The position numbers were made by a program, and so were the translations under genes. DNA of 64,000 nt from NCBI GenBank assembly GCA_013204585.1, contig JABMNL010000042.1:1-64000 (forward strand), in the 5' to 3' direction. The notes beneath the pieces were generated by a model. It was not told the DNA's origin. It saw only the letters and a list, made by a program, of their open reading frames with translations, and searched no databases. Source of the DNA: SAR202 cluster bacterium (GTDB lineage Bacteria; Chloroflexota; Dehalococcoidia; Lucifugimonadales; UBA3495). Of this stretch, positions 51,865 through 61,024 are shown piece after piece. Position 1 is the first letter of the stretch; each line of letters opens with the position of its first letter.

Positions 51865-52863
51865 ATGGCCCGTCCCGTTGCGGTAGTTACCGGTGGCGCT
51901 GGATTCATCGGTAGCCACATGGTCGATTTGCTAATCGAAGAGGGTTTCGAAGTCCGGGTAATCGACAATCTTGTTGGTGGCCGCGAAGAAAACATTAAAC
52001 ATCACAGTAGTGACTCGCTGGTATTCGAGCGGCGGGAGATTCGCGACGTCCAGAAAGACGATGTCCTCTTCAAAGGCGCCGATTACGTATTTCACTTTGG
52101 GGGGATTGGCGATATTGTGCCGTCCATTGAACGGCCAACTGAGTATATGTCCACCAATGTCCAAGGCACGGTGCAGATGCTCGAATGCGCGCGGTACGCC
52201 GGGGTAAAGAAATTCGTCTACGCCGCCTCCTCTTCTTGTTACGGCCTTGCCGACGTTCCGACCCGTGAGGACCACCGAATCGACCCCCAGTATCCCTACG
52301 CCCTGTCCAAGTATCAGGGAGAGCAGGCCTGTCTCCACTGGAACCAAGTCTATCGATTGCCGGTGAATTCGATTCGAATTTTTAACGCATACGGAACACG
52401 ATCACGTACTTCTGGCGCTTATGGCGCGGTATTCGGAGTTTTTCTCAAGCAAAAATTGGCCGGAAAACCCTTCACTGTTGTTGGGGATGGCACGCAGTCC
52501 CGCGATTTCCTGTATGTCACCGACATCGCTCGCGCGTTTCACCTGGCGGCCAAAACCGATCGGGTGGGGGAGATTTACAACCTCGGCGCGGGCAATCCTC
52601 AATCCGTTAATCGGCTAATTGAGTTGCTCGGTGGACCTGTCGTGCACCTGCCCAAACGACCCGGTGAACCCGATTGTACCTGGGCGGACATCACCAAGAT
52701 TAAAACCCAGCTGGGCTGGGAGCCGCAGGTAAGTTTTGAAGATGGTGTTCAGAGAGTTCTAGACAACATCGAGTACTGGCAGAACGCACCTCTGTGGGAT
52801 CCAGACACCATCGCCACTGCCACAAAAACTTGGCGCGAAATGCTGTCTTCGAAAGGCGAATAA
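51865..52863 (+). CDS. NAD-dependent epimerase/dehydratase (UDP-glucose 4-epimerase-like) 3
   Basis: Extended SDR of 332 residues. NAD motif VTGGAGFIGSHMVDLL, catalytic Ser in YAASSSCYGLAD, YxxxK in PYALSKYQGEQA, and the stretch RSRTSGAYGAVFGVFLKQ plus GDGTQSRDFLYVTDIARA are typical of UDP-hexose 4-epimerases. The C-terminus has TWADITKIKTQLGWEP, usual for the family. Adjacent to the preceding epimerase with a one-base spacer and 2 bases from the HldE-like gene. Confidence 0.88.
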   Translation: MARPVAVVTGGAGFIGSHMVDLLIEEGFEVRVIDNLVGGREENIKHHSSDSLVFERREIRDVQKDDVLFKGADYVFHFGGIGDIVPSIERPTEYMSTNVQGTVQMLECARYAGVKKFVYAASSSCYGLADVPTREDHRIDPQYPYALSKYQGEQACLHWNQVYRLPVNSIRIFNAYGTRSRTSGAYGAVFGVFLKQKLAGKPFTVVGDGTQSRDFLYVTDIARAFHLAAKTDRVGEIYNLGAGNPQSVNRLIELLGGPVVHLPKRPGEPDCTWADITKIKTQLGWEPQVSFEDGVQRVLDNIEYWQNAPLWDPDTIATATKTWREMLSSKGE

Positions 52864-52865
52864 AA

Positions 52866-54425
52866 ATGGAAGAACCTAGCAAAGGCCAAATTGGCCACAA
52901 GATTAAGACAGTAGAAGAACTTTCTGCGATTATTGGTCTGCGGCCCCGTGAAAAAACAGTGATTATGTGCCACGGCACATTCGATGTTGTTCATCCCGGC
53001 CATATTCGGCATCTAATGTACGCCAAGACAAAAGGCGACATGCTCGTCGCAAGCCTAACTGCCGATGAGCATATCGAAAAGGCAGATTTCCGACCTTACG
53101 TCCCCGAGGAATTGCGTGCGATTAACTTGGCTGCTCTGGAGATGGTTGATTACGTCATCATCGACCGCGACTCGACACCGCTCCGGAACCTAGGAATCAT
53201 CCAGCCTGACTTTTTTGCCAAAGGCTACGAATATTCCAGCGCCGGGGTAAATCCCAAGACCCAAGAAGAAATTGAGGTACTTGAAAGCTATGGCGGTGAA
53301 ATTATTTTCACTCCCGGCGACATCGTCTACTCTTCTTCGGCACTGATTAACCTTGCACCGCCTAAGATTGCCAATGAAAAACTGCTAACACTGATGGAAG
53401 CCGAGGGAATCGAGTTCAGCGATCTTTACGCAGCGCTCGATATGTTCAAATACATCAAAGTCCACGTTGTGGGCGACACCATCGTAGACAGTTATACCCA
53501 TTGCAGCATGATTGGCGGCGTGACCAAGACACCGACCATGAGCGTTTTATTTCAAAATAAAATCGACTATACCGGCGGGGCGGCGATTGTTTCAAAGCAC
53601 TTAAAAGCGGCGGGCGCCGATGCCACGTTTTCTACGGTGCTTGGAAACGACACCTTAAAGGACTTTGTCCTCGACGACCTGAACAAGGCCGGGGTCAAGG
53701 TTCATGCCATAGTTGATAACACACGACCGACTACCAACAAAAACGCCATCATTTCAGAAGGCCACCGGCTGCTAAAGGTCGACACGCTAGACAACCGGTC
53801 AATCTCCGAAAGAGACGTGGCACGCCTGCAAGAACAAATCGCCACAATTCAGACCGACGCCATAGTATTCAGCGACTTCCGCCATGGCATCTTCAATCGC
53901 CACACTATTCCAGAACTGACTTCCGCGATTCCATCTGACGTTTTCCGTGCGGCGGACAGCCAAGTGGCTAGCCGCTGGGGCAACATCCTTGAATTTGAGG
54001 GGTTCGACCTAATCACCCCAAACGAACGCGAAGCCCGGTTCGCTCTGGGCGATCAGGACTCGGTGGTCCGCCCGCTTGCGCTCGAACTACGACACCGCGC
54101 GAAGTGCAAAACACTGATACTCAAGTTGGGAGAACGCGGCATAATCACCTACCGCTCGGATTCGCAAGTGCCGCGAGCCTTCTTCGCAATTGACAGTTTC
54201 GTGGAGCGACTAGTGGACGCCGTTGGGGCTGGCGACGCATTGCTAGCGTATTCCACCCTTGCCTTGATTGCCACGAAGAATGAGGTTATCGCTTCAATAC
54301 TAGGTTCCATGGCGGCGAGTGTGGAATGCGAATACGACGGCAACGGGCCGGTAAAGCCAGAAGCTGTTAAGGAAAAAATTCATCGCGTGGAAACGCACAC
54401 CCAATACCAGTACGACGCGAATTGA
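52866..54425 (+). CDS. hldE: HldE-like protein: nucleotidyltransferase plus PfkB kinase, reversed order
   Basis: Bifunctional enzyme of 519 residues for ADP-heptose synthesis or a similar activated sugar. The cytidylyltransferase-like domain comes first (about residues 30-165; CHGTFDVVHPGHIRHLM contains the HxGH motif). The PfkB carbohydrate-kinase domain follows (about 195-505; TGGAAIVSKHLKAAGA, then DAVGAGDALLAYSTL with the catalytic Asp). In E. coli HldE the kinase comes first. I chose the ATG just after the epimerase stop. Joint activity is inferred from both domains being intact. Confidence 0.82.
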   Translation: MEEPSKGQIGHKIKTVEELSAIIGLRPREKTVIMCHGTFDVVHPGHIRHLMYAKTKGDMLVASLTADEHIEKADFRPYVPEELRAINLAALEMVDYVIIDRDSTPLRNLGIIQPDFFAKGYEYSSAGVNPKTQEEIEVLESYGGEIIFTPGDIVYSSSALINLAPPKIANEKLLTLMEAEGIEFSDLYAALDMFKYIKVHVVGDTIVDSYTHCSMIGGVTKTPTMSVLFQNKIDYTGGAAIVSKHLKAAGADATFSTVLGNDTLKDFVLDDLNKAGVKVHAIVDNTRPTTNKNAIISEGHRLLKVDTLDNRSISERDVARLQEQIATIQTDAIVFSDFRHGIFNRHTIPELTSAIPSDVFRAADSQVASRWGNILEFEGFDLITPNEREARFALGDQDSVVRPLALELRHRAKCKTLILKLGERGIITYRSDSQVPRAFFAIDSFVERLVDAVGAGDALLAYSTLALIATKNEVIASILGSMAASVECEYDGNGPVKPEAVKEKIHRVETHTQYQYDAN

Positions 54426-54432
54426 TTTAACA

Positions 54433-55356
54433 GTGCGTGTCATCGTCGTCGGCCTCGGAGTACAAGGAAATAAAAGACTGGCTATCGCCGGCAAGGAAGT
54501 CGTAGCGACGGTCGACCCAATTAGTGACAAGGCAGATTACAAATCAATAAGTGATGTGCCGCTGGGCGAATATGACGCCGCGTTAATTTGCACGCCTGAC
54601 GATGCGAAGATCGAACTGCTCACCTATTTACTAAACAACGGCAAGCACCTGTTGGTGGAAAAGCCCTTACTCGCTCCCGATAATAGTGCGCTTGAGGTGC
54701 TGGCGAAAACAGCCCGTTTGAATGGGGTTGTCTGTTATACCGCTTATAACCACCGTTTCGAACCTCACTTTGTCCGAATGAAGCAAACAATAGAATCGGG
54801 GCAGCTTGGCAAAATCTACTGCGTACGCATGTTCTACGGAAACGGCACTGCGCGTCTTGTTCGAAACTCACCTTGGCGCGACCAAGGAGATGGCGTTCTA
54901 ACTGACTTGGGCTCACATCTGCTTGATACCCTGCTGTTCTGGTTCGGAAAGCCGGAGGCACCGTTCGATATCTATTCGAGCAACCGATTTGAGAACCAAT
55001 CGTTCGATCATTTCTCCTTCGGGGCCAATGGCTCACCTGTGCTCCAATTAGAAGTAACACTGCTGAACTGGCGCAACCATTTCTATGCTGACGTGCTGGC
55101 CGAAAAAGGCAGCGCCCATATTCAATCGCTATGTAAATGGGGACCTACCACCTTCACGCTGCGGAATCGTGTGCTGCCGAGTGGGAAACCCGACGAGGAA
55201 GAAGTGACTTTGGCGCAATCCGACCCCACATGGGAGCTCGAATACCAGCACTTCAAGGGACTAACGGCAACCGGTGAAAGCAATATCGAAAATGATATGT
55301 GGATAAATTCAGTGCTTAACGGACTTGGCCAGCGCGCCTTAGGTGCAACACAATGA
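54433..55356 (+). CDS. Gfo/Idh/MocA family oxidoreductase
   Basis: NAD(P)-dependent sugar oxidoreductase of 307 residues. The Rossmann motif is VIVVGLGVQGNKRLA, and the hallmark EKP is in HLLVEKPLLAPDN. YTAYNHRFEPHFVRMKQ and TDLGSHLLDTLLFWFG belong to the C-terminal catalytic half, with the His of the active site in LGSHLLD. Substrate could be a nucleotide sugar or inositol-like compound. The start is GTG, 7 bases after the HldE-like gene; the end overlaps the next gene by 4 bases. Confidence 0.87.
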   Translation: MRVIVVGLGVQGNKRLAIAGKEVVATVDPISDKADYKSISDVPLGEYDAALICTPDDAKIELLTYLLNNGKHLLVEKPLLAPDNSALEVLAKTARLNGVVCYTAYNHRFEPHFVRMKQTIESGQLGKIYCVRMFYGNGTARLVRNSPWRDQGDGVLTDLGSHLLDTLLFWFGKPEAPFDIYSSNRFENQSFDHFSFGANGSPVLQLEVTLLNWRNHFYADVLAEKGSAHIQSLCKWGPTTFTLRNRVLPSGKPDEEEVTLAQSDPTWELEYQHFKGLTATGESNIENDMWINSVLNGLGQRALGATQ

Positions 55357-56627
55357 CCTTGCCAGTTATCGGCTTTGCAGGCATGAGCCATCTCGGGCTA
55401 ATATCAGCGGTCGCGGCGGCAGAGAAAGGTTTCGACACAATTTGTTACGACCCAGACTCGCAGCAAATAGCCAAGCTTGCCCGCAACGAGCTAACGATAG
55501 TTGAGCCGGACTTATGCGAGTTACTCGAAAAAAACCAGTCTCGCATCAAGTTTTCAGCAGACCTACAAGAGTTAACGTCCTGCGAGTTGGTATACATCGC
55601 AGTCGACGTGCCAACTGATGATCAGGCACAGAGTAACCTTGAACCGATTAATTCATTGGTCAGTCAGGTCGATTCGAATCTAGGTTCGGATGCGGTAATG
55701 GTTATCCTGAGTCAAGTCCCGCCCGGATTTACCCGAGAACATGTGCGGAATGCTCGTCAGATATATTGCCAGGTAGAAACACTAATCTTTGGCCAAGCTA
55801 TCGCCAGGGCCCTCAATCCAGAACGAACGATCGTTGGTTGCGCAGAGCCGAATAAGCCGTTACCCCAGGCATTCGCACAGTTTCTAGACAGCTTCGGTTG
55901 CCAGATATTGCCAATGCGCTATGAAAGCGCGGAGCTAGCCAAGATTTCAATCAACATGTGCCTGGTTGCGTCGGTCAGCGTCGCCAACACGCTCGCTGAG
56001 CTATGCGAGAACATCGGCGCAGACTGGTCGGAGATTGTGCCAGCGCTCAAGCTCGACCGGCGAATCGGCCAGTACGCCTATCTGGCACCAGGGCTCGGCA
56101 TTTCTGGCGGCAACCTAGAGCGGGATTTGGCGACGGTGTGCAACTTAGCCGACCAGAATGGCACCGACGCCGGCGTGGTACGCGCCTGGGTTGCCAACAG
56201 CCACCACCGCCGCGATTGGGTACTGCGCACTTTACATCGAGAGACCCTGTCCAAGGTGGACGACCCGGTAATTACTGTGTTGGGACTTGCCTACAAACAA
56301 GATACTAATTCAACCAAAAATTCGCCTTCGATAGCGCTGCTAGAGAACTTAACGCCGTTCCAAGTACGCGTGTTTGATCCGGTGGTTCCGGCCTCGGCTG
56401 CTCCAAATCCCCGTTGCCACGCCGCTGAATCCGAGTACGAAGCGTGTGACGGAGCGGATGTGCTGGTGGTGATGACACCCTGGACGCAATTCAAACATCT
56501 GGATCTTCAGGAGGTTGCGAAACGTATGCGCGACCGCGTTATCCTCGACCCCTATGGTGTGTTCCAGGCCAAAGATTGCCGTGACGCGGGACTGTCTTAC
56601 CACACGCTTGGCGTACCGGCTGAGTAG
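55353..56627 (+). CDS. UDP-sugar dehydrogenase homologue lacking the catalytic Cys
   Basis: Related to UDP-glucose/GDP-mannose dehydrogenases, with 424 residues. The NAD-binding, central (ELAKISINMCL with the Lys) and UDP-binding domains are present. In the active-site loop (residues 249-258, GISGGNLERD) an ungapped match to the family pattern G-x-G-G-x-C-x-P-K-D places Asn254 where the thioester-forming Cys should be. The usual N-terminal GxGxxG is also altered (GFAGMSHLG). It may therefore perform a different reaction, such as a single oxidation. It overlaps the Gfo/Idh gene by 4 bases. Confidence 0.85.
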   Translation: MTLPVIGFAGMSHLGLISAVAAAEKGFDTICYDPDSQQIAKLARNELTIVEPDLCELLEKNQSRIKFSADLQELTSCELVYIAVDVPTDDQAQSNLEPINSLVSQVDSNLGSDAVMVILSQVPPGFTREHVRNARQIYCQVETLIFGQAIARALNPERTIVGCAEPNKPLPQAFAQFLDSFGCQILPMRYESAELAKISINMCLVASVSVANTLAELCENIGADWSEIVPALKLDRRIGQYAYLAPGLGISGGNLERDLATVCNLADQNGTDAGVVRAWVANSHHRRDWVLRTLHRETLSKVDDPVITVLGLAYKQDTNSTKNSPSIALLENLTPFQVRVFDPVVPASAAPNPRCHAAESEYEACDGADVLVVMTPWTQFKHLDLQEVAKRMRDRVILDPYGVFQAKDCRDAGLSYHTLGVPAE

Positions 56628-56634
56628 AAATTTT

Positions 56635-57519
56635 ATGATTATACATACAAACCAAGAACCTACTAAACCATCTCGTGTACTACTGCTTGGTGCCACTGGA
56701 TTCATCGGGGCTGTGATTCAGCAACAGCTAGAGTCGGCGGCGATTCCCACAGTTGCCCTGGGTTCGGCTGACATCAATCTTTTAGAACCATCGGCGTCGG
56801 ACCGCCTGGGCGAATTGCTTAGTCCGGACGACTCAGTAGTGATGCTCGCTGCGCTTACCCCCGACAAAGGCCGTAACATCGCCACCCTCATGAAGAATCT
56901 GGTGATGATGCAGACCGTATGTGAGGCACTGGAGAAATCCGGTTGTGGCCATTTAGTCTATTTCAGCTCTGACGCAGTCTATGGCACCGGAGTGAGCCAA
57001 GTAACCGAAGACACACCGGTTGCCCCTGAGGATCTCTACGGTGCGATGCACTACACTCGCGAAATTATGATTCGCAGCCTGGCTGCGGTTCCAGTGATTG
57101 TTTTCCGACCGACAGGGGTCTACGGCCGTGATGACACGCACAACTCCTATGGACCAAACCGCTTCCGTAAGGCAGCACAGGCGGATGGGAAAATCACACT
57201 GTTCGGCGGTGGAGAAGAGACCCGCGATCATATATACGTGGACGACGTTGCGGCACTTACCATACGCTGCCTACTCCAAAAGAGCACCGGAACTCTGAAT
57301 GTCGCCACTGGAATTTCCACTTCCTTCCACGAAGTCGCTGAGACCATATCCAAGCAATTTGGCGGTGGAATCGAGATTATCATCACGCCTCGCGCTAATC
57401 CCATTACCCACCGCCACTACGACCCGACGAACCTCATCAAGGCCTTTCCGGATTTCAGTTTCATGCCTCTGGTTGATGGTATCGCACTGGTGCATAAAGA
57501 ATCGTCGATGACCGCTTGA
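56635..57519 (+). CDS. Extended-SDR epimerase homologue with altered YxxxK
   Basis: NAD-binding nucleotide-sugar SDR of 294 residues. The NAD motif is LLGATGFIGAVIQQQL, and the Ser region is YFSSDAVYGTGV (residues 109-120). The expected YxxxK reads YGAMH (Tyr135, His139), so the catalytic Lys is missing. FRPTGVYGRDDTHNSYGPNRF and HIYVDDVAALTIRC are family-like. I chose the ATG at 56635, just after the preceding stop; an upstream in-frame start would overlap the dehydrogenase by over 100 bases. Activity is uncertain. Confidence 0.85.
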   Translation: MIIHTNQEPTKPSRVLLLGATGFIGAVIQQQLESAAIPTVALGSADINLLEPSASDRLGELLSPDDSVVMLAALTPDKGRNIATLMKNLVMMQTVCEALEKSGCGHLVYFSSDAVYGTGVSQVTEDTPVAPEDLYGAMHYTREIMIRSLAAVPVIVFRPTGVYGRDDTHNSYGPNRFRKAAQADGKITLFGGGEETRDHIYVDDVAALTIRCLLQKSTGTLNVATGISTSFHEVAETISKQFGGGIEIIITPRANPITHRHYDPTNLIKAFPDFSFMPLVDGIALVHKESSMTA

Positions 57520-57563
57520 TAATCGGCACACTTAGATTCCTCAATCGAAAAAAGAGGGCTCTA

Positions 57564-58370
57564 ATGCTTAGAGTAAATCCGGTATTGAGACGGATGCTCG
57601 GATCAAAGAAATCAATGGGTAATGCAGTAGGTAATCCATTCAGTCACGGTGCCGTCGATGCATTTATCGCTTCTAATTATGCTTACTTTCGATCAGGTCA
57701 TTTTCATGAACATTACTCAGAATGGAGAATGAGAAGGATCAGGAAAATACTCCAGATATACGAGGTTGAGTTTTTTAACGGCAAAACAATCCTCGAGATT
57801 GGTGGCGGACACGGTGATATTGGTGCTTTCTTTGCCGAGTTGGGTGCTGACGTTTTATCGCTGGAAGCGAGAGATGAAAACAGAACCTTTGCAAATCTCA
57901 AGTATCGGCATTTAACGAATTTTAAGTCACTTAAACGTGATGTTGAAGATGACTTCGCCGACCTTGGTAGATTTGATCTAATCATAAATTTCGGCCTATT
58001 AGAGGTTGTAAGTAACATCGATAACGTTATGAGCTGCTGTGCCAAATTATCAGACGATATTATTTTAGAAACGATGGTTTGTGATTCTACTGATCCAACC
58101 AAGACTTTATTTGTTGATATGGATCCTCGAGGAATCGATAATCCGCTTCAGGGCAAAAGTGCGCGACCGTCGCCTACTTACATTGAGAATTATTTCAAAA
58201 ATCAGAATTTCTCTGCTACTCGATACTTCGATAGTGACTTGAATTCGTCAGGAGGTCATCGTTATGACTGGGAACACAAAAATGACGATAGCGTTAAGGT
58301 GGGTCTGAGGCGTTTTTGGCGTTTTACAAGGGAATGCGAAATAGCTGGTAGTTCTTTGGGCAAAGGTTAG
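57564..58370 (+). CDS. Class I SAM-dependent methyltransferase, AT-rich gene
   Basis: Protein of about 268 residues with the SAM-binding motif ILEIGGGHGDIGAFFAELG and the acidic second motif VLSLEARDENR. FDLIINFGLLEVV is motif III-like. The acceptor is unknown; sugar O-methylation is plausible in this locus. AGAGGG lies 5 bases upstream of the chosen ATG; an in-frame TTG 48 bases earlier overlaps the previous gene. The gene is visibly richer in A and T than its upstream neighbours, suggesting separate acquisition. Confidence 0.84.
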   Translation: MLRVNPVLRRMLGSKKSMGNAVGNPFSHGAVDAFIASNYAYFRSGHFHEHYSEWRMRRIRKILQIYEVEFFNGKTILEIGGGHGDIGAFFAELGADVLSLEARDENRTFANLKYRHLTNFKSLKRDVEDDFADLGRFDLIINFGLLEVVSNIDNVMSCCAKLSDDIILETMVCDSTDPTKTLFVDMDPRGIDNPLQGKSARPSPTYIENYFKNQNFSATRYFDSDLNSSGGHRYDWEHKNDDSVKVGLRRFWRFTRECEIAGSSLGKG

Positions 58371-58402
58371 GCAGGGATTTTCTTGGTTATTCTGACGACG
58401 AT

Positions 58403-61006
58403 TTGACCACTATGATTAACAGATTCAGCCTTACTGATCGGGACCGGCAGGAGATTGAGAAACTAAGGGTTAACCCCTTAGACATTCAAAACGACAATTA
58501 CGACTACTCAAAAGTCGTCGTGAAAAAACCCTGGGGTTATGAGTACCTGATTTTCGCCAATGAGACGATAGCAGTTTGGATTCTTTATTTAAAATCAGGG
58601 GCTGAAACCTCGATGCATTGCCACCCCGGCAAAAAGACATCGCTGGTGGTATTGGAAGGGCAGGTAAATTGCTCCACCATCACCGAACAACTGATCCGCG
58701 GTGCTGGCGAGGGGTTATGGATCGACAAAGGAGCATTTCACCAGACCTCCGCAATTTCAGAAGCAGGCGCTTTTGTGATGGAGATTGAGACTCCGGTCAA
58801 TAAACGAGATTTAGTCCGACTCAAAGATAAATACGGGCGAGAAGGACAGGGGTACGAGTCGGAAGCTCAACATTCTTTTGACACCCAAAACTACAATTAC
58901 ATCTCGTTTCAGGGACTTGAGATACAGCACAATCTTAAGAAGCGGTACGGGCAGTGCTCCATGACATTCAAGAAACTGTCTGACGCAAATGTCTTGGATG
59001 AAATTCTTCAACTTAACCCAGAAGATGTTGTCTGCCTTCTAAAAGGGACGCTCCTCGACACCGCCAACCAATCTGTCGTAGCAGCGGGCGACACTATGAC
59101 GGTTGATGCACTAAAACAGATGGGCCAGTTGCAAATCGGCGAGAATTCGGAAATGTTGACCATCAAGAAGATCGACCGTATTCTCAAAATCTCTGATTGC
59201 GTCGCATCATTCTTGAACGAAAACGGTATCAACCCGGTCTTTATCGTGCCCGGCGAGGCCAATGTCCATCTGCTCGATTCCATCGGTCGGCACGAGGGTT
59301 TGAGCTTTGTTTGCACCCAGAATGAAAAAAGCGCCTCTCTGGCCGTCGAATCATTCTGCAAGCTGCGGTCGGGATTAGGAGCACTGGTGGTCTCTTCTGG
59401 GGCTGCGGCCGCGAACGCGATTCCTGGAGTGGCAAATGCCTGGGCAGATTCTGTTCCGATGCTGGTCATCTCTGGACAGGCGCGTACCGACCAAGACACG
59501 GATGGCCGGGTTAGGCAGCTGGGTAATAAGCAATTGAACGTCGTCGATATAGTTCAGTCGATGACGAAATATGCCGTCAAGGTCACCGACCCAACCATGG
59601 TTCAATATCATCTGGAAAAGGCCATCTACCTTGCCACACGAGGAAGACCCGGACCAGTTTGGATCGACCTCCCCATCGATGTTCAAGGGATGGTCGTTGA
59701 TGAAGAAGAACTAATACGGTTTAATCCCGCTGAATTGAGTCTGACCGCCACAGCTTCGACAAGCGAGGCTCAACGGCAAATCGCGCAGGTGTTTGAACTT
59801 CTTAGACAGTCGTCTCGCCCCGTAATTTTAGCTGGCAGCGGTATCCGCCTCGCGAAGGCGAGCAAGGAATTTTTGGAACTGGTCGACCGACTTGGTATTC
59901 CTGTGCTTACCAGTCGCCGCGGCGCAGACCTTATGGCAGACAATCACCCGTACTTCTTTGGCCGGCCCGGCACTTATGGACAGCGAAGCGCCAACTTCAT
60001 AATTCAAAATTGCGATTTGTTAGTCAGCATTGGGTCACGGCTCTCCATCCCGCTTATTGGTCGTGACACCAAGGCCTTTGCGCGGGCAGCCAGCATAATC
60101 ATCGTCGACGTAGACCCCAACGAATTGAAAAAACCAACCCTGAAGCCCAAATTGCCAATCAACATGGATGCCGGTAGCTTCATTAACGGGTGTCTAGCCA
60201 CCTTACCGGAGTCGCTTCCTTCCTATTCGTCCTGGATTGATCGCTGTTGGGAATGGCGCCAACAATTCCCTCCAGATTCTTATACCGGGCCGTCGCTGCC
60301 ACCTGACCCACGCAAAGACAATGAGTTAATTTATCCTCTCTCAGTTCTCCGCACGCTCTCAGACGAGCTAGCTGAAGATGATGTGGTCATCGCCGATGGT
60401 GGGGCTACTTTGATTTACACCCTATTGGGCTTTCGATTTAAGTCAGGCCAAAGACTCATCAGCTCTACAGGCTTGGAACTCCCAGGATTTGCCTTGGCAG
60501 GGGCGATTGGGGCCTGCGTAGCAAATGACCGGCAACAAGTGGTCTGTCTCTGTGAGGACCGCGGCTTTCAGATTAGCATTCAAGACCTTCAGACCATTGT
60601 CGACTACCGGCTGCCGATTAAAGCGCTGATTTTTAAAAGCAAAGGGCATTCCATAATCAGAAATATCCAACGGGACTACTTTGGCGGTCGATTTGTCGGG
60701 ACCGATCATGAGATTCGTTTGGGGTCAGCTCCGTTAATCGAAATTGCCAAGACTTTCGGCTTTCCGACCTTCCAAGCGTCTCTGGACAAACAACTACAAT
60801 CCACGATTGCTGAATGGCTCCAAATAGAGGGTCCTGCGATTTGTGAGATTCAGGTTGAAGACGACCAAGACAAAATTCCACGTCCCGGTTTCACGATTCG
60901 AGACGACCAAAAGTGGATTGCGAAACCCCTGGAGGATATGTCGCCATTCTTGGAACGTAAAACATTGGCAGAAACCATGTTGATAAAACTAGTCCATGAG
61001 GACTAA
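58403..61006 (+). CDS. Fusion of double-cupin (PMI-like) and ThDP-dependent enzyme
   Basis: An 867-residue fusion. Residues about 40-130 are a cupin of mannose-6-phosphate-isomerase type (KKPWGYEYLIF, His72 and His74, with His113), and about 165-255 look like a second, degenerate cupin. From about 258 to the end is an acetolactate-synthase-like ThDP enzyme: catalytic Glu308 (CTQNEKSASLAVES), VVSSGAAAANAIPGVANAWADS, then the ThDP/metal motif as E718-D-R-G-F with Lys745-Ser746 where Asn-Asn is usual. The metal-site Asp stays but the Asn is lost. The start is TTG here, or ATG 9 bases later. A related ThDP gene follows after 18 bases. Confidence 0.85.
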   Translation: MTTMINRFSLTDRDRQEIEKLRVNPLDIQNDNYDYSKVVVKKPWGYEYLIFANETIAVWILYLKSGAETSMHCHPGKKTSLVVLEGQVNCSTITEQLIRGAGEGLWIDKGAFHQTSAISEAGAFVMEIETPVNKRDLVRLKDKYGREGQGYESEAQHSFDTQNYNYISFQGLEIQHNLKKRYGQCSMTFKKLSDANVLDEILQLNPEDVVCLLKGTLLDTANQSVVAAGDTMTVDALKQMGQLQIGENSEMLTIKKIDRILKISDCVASFLNENGINPVFIVPGEANVHLLDSIGRHEGLSFVCTQNEKSASLAVESFCKLRSGLGALVVSSGAAAANAIPGVANAWADSVPMLVISGQARTDQDTDGRVRQLGNKQLNVVDIVQSMTKYAVKVTDPTMVQYHLEKAIYLATRGRPGPVWIDLPIDVQGMVVDEEELIRFNPAELSLTATASTSEAQRQIAQVFELLRQSSRPVILAGSGIRLAKASKEFLELVDRLGIPVLTSRRGADLMADNHPYFFGRPGTYGQRSANFIIQNCDLLVSIGSRLSIPLIGRDTKAFARAASIIIVDVDPNELKKPTLKPKLPINMDAGSFINGCLATLPESLPSYSSWIDRCWEWRQQFPPDSYTGPSLPPDPRKDNELIYPLSVLRTLSDELAEDDVVIADGGATLIYTLLGFRFKSGQRLISSTGLELPGFALAGAIGACVANDRQQVVCLCEDRGFQISIQDLQTIVDYRLPIKALIFKSKGHSIIRNIQRDYFGGRFVGTDHEIRLGSAPLIEIAKTFGFPTFQASLDKQLQSTIAEWLQIEGPAICEIQVEDDQDKIPRPGFTIRDDQKWIAKPLEDMSPFLERKTLAETMLIKLVHED

Positions 61007-61024
61007 CAAGTTGGAGTCTAAGTA

